From Acidovorax sp. (GTDB lineage: Bacteria; Pseudomonadota; Gammaproteobacteria; Burkholderiales; Burkholderiaceae_C), in assembly GCF_022763525.1 (NCBI RefSeq), contig NZ_JALEGG010000223.1:1-36604 (forward strand): DNA of 36,604 bases, read 5' to 3'. The position numbers and the translations under genes were made by a program. Every line of letters begins with the position of its first letter. Within the stretch, counting starts at the first letter, position 1. The notes under the pieces are model-generated. The model ran no database searches and was not told the origin of the DNA. It worked only from the letters and a program-made list of their open reading frames with translations. Positions 32,585 through 36,604 of this stretch are shown here, piece after piece.

Positions 32585-33412
32585 TCAAATCAGCTTGTCC
32601 AGGTGGTTGGTGATCTTCTTGAGTGGCTTGCTGCGCGCCGGGTTCACCATGATGGGTACGGTGGTGGCGCCGCCGCCCCAGGCCGGGTCCTCGATGCTGT
32701 CGAACACCTGGCGCAGCTTCTGGCCCCAGCTGTCGTGCAGCATGCGGAAGTACGGGTTGTTCTCGTCGATGCAGACCACCTTTTCGGTGGCGAAGCGGTC
32801 GGCTTCGTACACCACCAGGTCCAGCGGCAGGCCCACCGACAGGTTGGACTTGAGCGTGCTGTCCATGGACACCAGCGCGCACTTGGCGGCCTCGTCCAGC
32901 GGAGTTTCGGGGGTGAGGACACGGTCGAGCACGGGCTTGCCGTATTTGGATTCGCCGACCTGGAAGTAGGGTGTCTCGGTGGTGGCCTCGATGAAGTTAC
33001 CGGCCGAGTACACCTGGAACAGCCGCATGCCCTCGCCCTTGATCTGACCGCCGAACACCATCGACACGTTGAAGTCCACGCCCGAGCGCTTGAGCGCCGC
33101 CCCGTCGCGCTCGTGCACGTGGCGCACGGCCGCGCCCAGCACGCGGGCGGCATCGAACATGCTCTTGGCATTCCAGATGGTGATGGTTTCGCCCGAGTCG
33201 CCGTCCTTGAGCTGCTCGGTCTGCAGGATTTCGCGCACCGACTGCGAGATGGACAGGTTCCCCGCGGACAGCAGCACCATGAAGCGGTCGCCCGCCTTTT
33301 CATAGACCATCATCTTGCGAAAGGAACTGATCTGGTCCAGGCCGGCGTTGGTGCGGGAATCGGACAGGAAGACCAGCCCGGCGTTGAGTTTGATGGCGAC
33401 GCAGTACGTCAT
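32585..33412 (-). CDS. Anbu proteasome-type protease
   Basis: A 275-residue member of the Anbu (ancestral beta subunit) family, bacterial relatives of proteasome beta subunits and HslV. It begins MTYCVAIKLNAGLVFLSDSR. After removal of Met, Thr1 would be the N-terminal nucleophile, with Asp17 (SDSR) and Lys32 (SFRK) in the places expected for proteasome-type active sites. Further family features are YFQVGESKYGKPVLDR and SVGLPLDLVVYE. Characterised Anbu proteins assemble into open helical or spiral particles; the substrate is unclear. In many genomes Anbu lies with transglutaminase-like, alpha-E and ATP-grasp genes. Here it is followed by an alpha/beta hydrolase and preceded by mutS, and only a lone transglutaminase-like gene is found 30 kb away. 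Confidence 0.93.
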   Translation of the reverse strand: MTYCVAIKLNAGLVFLSDSRTNAGLDQISSFRKMMVYEKAGDRFMVLLSAGNLSISQSVREILQTEQLKDGDSGETITIWNAKSMFDAARVLGAAVRHVHERDGAALKRSGVDFNVSMVFGGQIKGEGMRLFQVYSAGNFIEATTETPYFQVGESKYGKPVLDRVLTPETPLDEAAKCALVSMDSTLKSNLSVGLPLDLVVYEADRFATEKVVCIDENNPYFRMLHDSWGQKLRQVFDSIEDPAWGGGATTVPIMVNPARSKPLKKITNHLDKLI

Positions 33413-33540
33413 GGCGCAAAAAGTGGGTCTGTGAAGGGGAAACCCGCGAGTTTAGTCTGGCGACCGATCCGGGCCGGGAGATCGCTGCTGCCGGCAGCCG
33501 GGCCGCGGCCGCTGCGTGCAGAGGGTGGTTTCGGATGCTT

Positions 33541-33587
33541 CAAAAATGATAGCTTCCTGCGCTTGATGGAAAAGCGCCAGGGGCGAT
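33541..33587 (+). repeat. Dispersed palindromic repeat, copy 4 (between anbu and mutS)
   Basis: CAAAAATGATAGCT is followed by TCCT, GCGCTTG, a short loop, and AAGCGCCAGGGGC. It lies in the 235 bases between the Anbu start and the mutS stop, both minus strand. It has the same order of parts as the copies at 20384 and 35041. Confidence 0.7.
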
Positions 33588-33647
33588 CGGGTCTGAATGC
33601 GGGCGCGCTTGCGGCAGGCGGGCATCTGCGTTGCGGCGCTCGCGGGT

Positions 33648-36269
33648 TCAAGCCCCCGCCAGTTTCTTGAGCTGGTACAGCGCATCCAGCGCCTCGCGCG
33701 GGCTGAGCTGGTCGGGATTGATCGCGGACAGTGCCGCTTCCACCGGGCTGGCACCTGCGCTCTCGGGCACGGCCGGCGCGGCAAAAAGGTCGACTTGCAG
33801 GTCGTCCTCGCCGGCGCGCTCCTCCAGCGCCGCCAGCGTGTGGCGCGCGTGGTGCAACACGGGCGAGGGCATGCCCGCGAGTTTGGCCACCTGGATGCCG
33901 TAGCTGCGGCTGGCGGGGCCGGGCTGGATCTCATGCAGGAACACGATGTCTGTGCCCGACTCCGCGGCACTCACGTGCATGTTGATGGCGTGGCGCGCCT
34001 TGGCGGGCAGCTCGGTCAGCTCGAAGTAGTGCGTGGCGAACAGCACGAAGGCGCGGGTCTTGTCGTGCAGGTGCGTGGCGATGCCGCTGGCCAGCGCCAG
34101 GCCGTCAAACGTGCTGGTGCCCCGGCCGATCTCGTCCATCAGCACCAGGCTGTGGGGAGTGGCCGCGTGCAATATCTGCGCGGCCTCGGTCATCTCCAGC
34201 ATGAACGTGGACTGCGCATTCGCCAGGTCGTCGGCCGCGCCGATGCGGGTATGGATGGCGTCGATGGGTCCCAGCCGGCAGCTCGCGGCGGGCACATGGC
34301 TGCCCATGCTGGCCAGCAGCACGATCAGCGCCACCTGGCGCATGTAGGTCGATTTGCCGCCCATGTTGGGGCCGGTGATGACCTGCATGCGCGTGTTGGC
34401 GTTCAGCCGCGTGTGGTTGGCGATGAAGCTGCCGCTCGACGTTTCGGCCAGACGCGCCTCCACCACGGGGTGGCGGCCGCCTTCGATCTCGATGCACGGC
34501 TCGGGCACGAACTGGGGGGCGCACCAGTTCAGCGTGAGCGAGCGCTCGGCCAGCGTGCACAGCACATCCAGCGTGGCGAGCGCCTGCGCCAGGCGGGTGA
34601 GCGCCGGCACATGGGGCTGGAGCTGGTCCAGGATCTGTTCGTACAGCCATTTCTCGCGCGCCAGCGCGCGTTCGCTGGCCGAGAGGGCCTTGTCCTCGAA
34701 GGCCTTGAGCTCGGGCGTGATGAAGCGCTCGGCGTTCTTCAGCGTCTGGCGGCGGCGGTAGTCGTCAGGCACGCGGTCGAGGTTGCTGCTGGTCACTTCG
34801 ATGTAGAAGCCGTGCACCTTGTTGAACTGCACGCGCAGGTTGGCGATGCCGGTGCGGGCCTTCTCGCGCGTTTCCAGTTCCAGCAGGAAGTCGTCGCAAT
34901 TGGTCTGGATGGCGCGCAGCTCGTCCAGCTCGGTGTCAAAGCCGTTGGCGATCACACCGCCGTCGCGCACGAGCGCCGCGGGCTCTTCGGCAATGGCGGC
35001 GCACAGCAGGGCGGTGCAGCCCTCGGGCGGGTGCAGATTGTCAAAAATCTGAGCCAAAAACGGCTCTGGCGCTTGTGCGGAAAGCGCAAGCAGCTCTGAT
35101 TTTTGTAGCGTCTTGCACAGCGCCACCAGTTCGCGCGGTCGCACCTGGCGCAGCGCGATGCGCGCGGTGATGCGCTCCACATCGCTCACGCCCTTGAGTT
35201 CGCCGCGCAGGGTGACCCAGGGGCCGCTGCCGCCGCCCGCGCCGCCGCTGCCCCGCAGGGCGGTGGTGGCCGACAGGCGCTGGCGCGCCTCGGTGCGATC
35301 GCGGCGGGGCTCCAGCAGCCAGGTCTTGAGCAGGCGGCTGCCCATGCCGGTCATGCAGGTGTCGAGCAGTGAGAACAGCGTGGGCGCGTCGTCGCCGCGC
35401 AGGGTCTTGACCAGCTCCAGGTTGCGGCGCGTGGTGGCGGGCAGGTCGATGAGGTCGTCATTGCGCTGCACCTGCACGCTGTGCACGTGGGTGAGCGTGC
35501 GGCCCTGCGTGTGCTCGGCATAGGCCAGCAAGCCGGCGGCGGCGGCGTGGGCCTCCCCCAGGTTCTGTGCGCCCCAGGCCTGCAGGCTGGCGGCGCCCAG
35601 GTTTTCGAGCAGCTTGCGCTCGCCCAGGGCGCTGTCGAACTGCCAGTCGGGCCGGGGGCTCATGGGGCAGGTGAAGGCGCCACCCTGGCGCAGCACCTGA
35701 AGTTGCTGCTCGAAGCGGTCGGTCACCCCCGCGCTGTAGATCAGCTCGCTGGGCGCCGCACGCGCCAGCCAGCCGCCCAGTTCGTCCTGCGCGCATTCGG
35801 CCAGGAAGACGCGGCCCTGGGTCACGCTCAGCCAGGCCAGGCCGCAGCGTGCACGCGGAGCCTGGTGCACGGCCATGAGCAGCGATTCGGATTTGTCGGA
35901 CAGCAGCTCCGTGTCGGTCACCGTGCCGGGTGTGACCACGCGCACCACCTTGCGCTCCACGGGGCCCTTGGCCGCACCGACTTCGCCCACCTGTTCGGCG
36001 ATGGCCACCGATTCGCCCATCTTGATCAGGCGGCCCAGGTAGTTTTCGAGTGCGTGGAAGGGCACCCCCGCCATCACCACCGGCTGCCCTCCCGACTGGC
36101 CCCGCTGCGTGAGCGTGATGTCCAGCAGGCGCGCGGCCTTCTCGGCGTCTTGCCAGAAGACTTCGTAGAAATCGCCCATGCGGTAGAACAGCAGCGTGTC
36201 GGGGTAGCCGGCCTTGAGGGCCAGGTACTGCTGCATCATGGGGGTGTGGTGTTCGAACGTGTCGGACAT
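33648..36269 (-). CDS. mutS: DNA mismatch repair protein MutS
   Basis: An 873-residue MutS that recognises mismatches and starts repair with MutL. The N-terminal mismatch-binding domain has the FYE motif (Phe34-Tyr35-Glu36 in [10 protein letters not shown]). The connector, core and clamp follow ([20 protein letters not shown]). The ATPase has Walker [10 protein letters not shown] (about residue 630) and Walker [14 protein letters not shown] (about 709), and the C-terminal tail carries the [11 protein letters not shown] end. Residues about 388-410 of the core domain are encoded by a copy of the dispersed repeat. A Gly-rich loop ([15 protein letters not shown]) lies nearby. The start ATG at 36269 is preceded by a poly-C run and no ribosome binding site. 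Confidence 0.98.
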   Translation of the reverse strand: MSDTFEHHTPMMQQYLALKAGYPDTLLFYRMGDFYEVFWQDAEKAARLLDITLTQRGQSGGQPVVMAGVPFHALENYLGRLIKMGESVAIAEQVGEVGAAKGPVERKVVRVVTPGTVTDTELLSDKSESLLMAVHQAPRARCGLAWLSVTQGRVFLAECAQDELGGWLARAAPSELIYSAGVTDRFEQQLQVLRQGGAFTCPMSPRPDWQFDSALGERKLLENLGAASLQAWGAQNLGEAHAAAAGLLAYAEHTQGRTLTHVHSVQVQRNDDLIDLPATTRRNLELVKTLRGDDAPTLFSLLDTCMTGMGSRLLKTWLLEPRRDRTEARQRLSATTALRGSGGAGGGSGPWVTLRGELKGVSDVERITARIALRQVRPRELVALCKTLQKSELLALSAQAPEPFLAQIFDNLHPPEGCTALLCAAIAEEPAALVRDGGVIANGFDTELDELRAIQTNCDDFLLELETREKARTGIANLRVQFNKVHGFYIEVTSSNLDRVPDDYRRRQTLKNAERFITPELKAFEDKALSASERALAREKWLYEQILDQLQPHVPALTRLAQALATLDVLCTLAERSLTLNWCAPQFVPEPCIEIEGGRHPVVEARLAETSSGSFIANHTRLNANTRMQVITGPNMGGKSTYMRQVALIVLLASMGSHVPAASCRLGPIDAIHTRIGAADDLANAQSTFMLEMTEAAQILHAATPHSLVLMDEIGRGTSTFDGLALASGIATHLHDKTRAFVLFATHYFELTELPAKARHAINMHVSAAESGTDIVFLHEIQPGPASRSYGIQVAKLAGMPSPVLHHARHTLAALEERAGEDDLQVDLFAAPAVPESAGASPVEAALSAINPDQLSPREALDALYQLKKLAGA
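35041..35106 (-). repeat. Dispersed palindromic repeat, copy 5 (in frame inside mutS)
   Basis: On the minus strand it reads CAAAAATCAGAGCT, then GCTT, GCGCTTTC, a loop, ACAAGCGCCAGAGCC, GTTTTTGGCTCAGA and TTTTTG. It is the longest copy: besides the central GCGCTT/AAGCGC arms it has a second hairpin (GAGCC against GGCTC) and outer ends that are near-inverted (AAAAATCAGAGC and GCTCAGATTTTT). It translates in frame to [20 protein letters not shown] and following residues in the MutS core domain. Confidence 0.65.
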
Positions 36270-36337
36270 GCGCGGGGGGGAGAAATGAGGCGTGGACTGT
36301 AGCAGTTCACTGCACGCGCGCAGGGGCCTGGCATCTG

Positions 36338-36433
36338 TCAGTGCGAGATGGCGGCCGGCCTAACCGCCTGGGCACGAAGGGTCTTGTGTGCACCAGCCCT
36401 TCGCACTTTCCGCGGCGTGTTACGTTTTGACAT
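36338..36433 (-). CDS. Possible small basic protein (31 residues)
   Basis: An ATG at 36433 opens 31 codons ending at 36338. The product is strongly basic ([20 protein letters not shown]) with no membrane segment. AGGCA about seven bases before the ATG could be a weak ribosome binding site. The frame is open upstream to 36574 as a longer, less natural protein. It lies 68 bases upstream of mutS on the same strand and could instead be part of the mutS leader. No family is recognised. A chance open frame is quite possible. Confidence 0.3.
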   Translation of the reverse strand: MSKRNTPRKVRRAGAHKTLRAQAVRPAAISH

Positions 36434-36530
36434 ATTCTTGCCTGTATGCTGGGCGGATTGGCCGTCCCGTGGCCCCCGCGCATTCGGAGAATCCTTTCGC
36501 CTGTGCGCCTTCAAGGTTTCAGAAACGACC

Positions 36531-36604
36531 GTGATCTCGTCCGAACTGTTGACCGACCTGCTCTCCTCCGCCACCGAGAGCGGCCTTGAACCAGCGGCCC
36601 AAGC
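36531..36604 (+). CDS. Possible 5' end of a plus-strand gene cut by the window edge
   Basis: From a GTG at 36531 the plus strand reads ISSELLTDLLSSATESGLEP, with mostly G/C third positions and an amphipathic N-terminal helix pattern, up to the end of the window. The frame is open upstream without a better start. AAGG at 36513 is too far away to be a good ribosome binding site for this GTG. If real, the gene is divergent from mutS. Too little is visible to name it. Confidence 0.35.
   Translation, partial: MISSELLTDLLSSATESGLEPAAQ

Noticed and set aside
1..36604. CRISPR array, tRNA or rRNA genes, transposase or prophage genes
   Set aside because: No regularly spaced direct repeats, cloverleaf-like sequence, conserved rRNA segment or recombinase protein was recognised on either strand. 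tRNA calls would need a dedicated scan.

Overview
The window is GC-rich, with strongly G/C-biased third codon positions, weak or absent Shine-Dalgarno sites at many genes, and gene families typical of betaproteobacteria. The proteins and the dispersed repeats look like Comamonadaceae (Acidovorax, Comamonas or a relative); this is pattern recognition, not a search result. I see no rRNA, tRNA, transposase, phage gene or CRISPR array. It reads as ordinary chromosome whose main oddities are small repeats that have entered genes, plus a few unusual operons.

Layout. 1-5015: a large palindrome, then a minus-strand phosphatase and glutathione transferase pair, a 56-residue basic protein, a transglutaminase-like protein, a small acidic protein, and two plus-strand transport genes (an orphan ABC ATPase and a LysE-type exporter). 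5036-10875: eight minus-strand genes that look like one operon: two small membrane proteins (DUF2306 type and another), a 2TM-domain protein, two alpha/beta hydrolases, a second 2TM protein, and a LytS-type histidine kinase with a LytTR response regulator. 11175-20350: a complete tripartite RND efflux operon of the MdtABC/MuxABC-OpmB type (adaptor, two different RND pumps, outer membrane factor). It is followed by uppP and a MipA/OmpV outer membrane protein. 22426-23757: a PAS-PAS-GGDEF diguanylate cyclase.

31465 down to 23803 is a minus-strand run: a CruF-like carotenoid-biosynthesis membrane protein, an MpaB/DUF2236 oxygenase-like protein, two paralogous 7TMR-DISM GGDEF proteins, and a berberine-bridge-type FAD oxidase. 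The first three genes overlap at their stop/start codons. 32571-31750 and 33412-32585 are an alpha/beta hydrolase and an Anbu proteasome-like protease. They are followed by mutS (36269-33648) and the probable first codons of a plus-strand gene at the right edge.

The most interesting structure is a dispersed palindromic repeat family with core TGATAGCT-N(3-4)-GCGCTTG and a second AAGCGC arm. I find five copies, at about 5448, 5890, 20384, 33541 and 35041. Three lie inside genes and are read in frame: in the receiver-LytTR linker, in the last residues of the partner kinase, and in the core domain of MutS. A different GC-rich hairpin sequence has entered mdtB in frame and adds about 33 residues to a periplasmic domain. 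These repeats look like small mobile palindromes that have been turned into protein sequence. Other points worth a look are the cyclic-di-GMP/carotenoid-type operon, the shifted I-site in one of the paired GGDEF proteins, and an Anbu gene outside its usual gene company.
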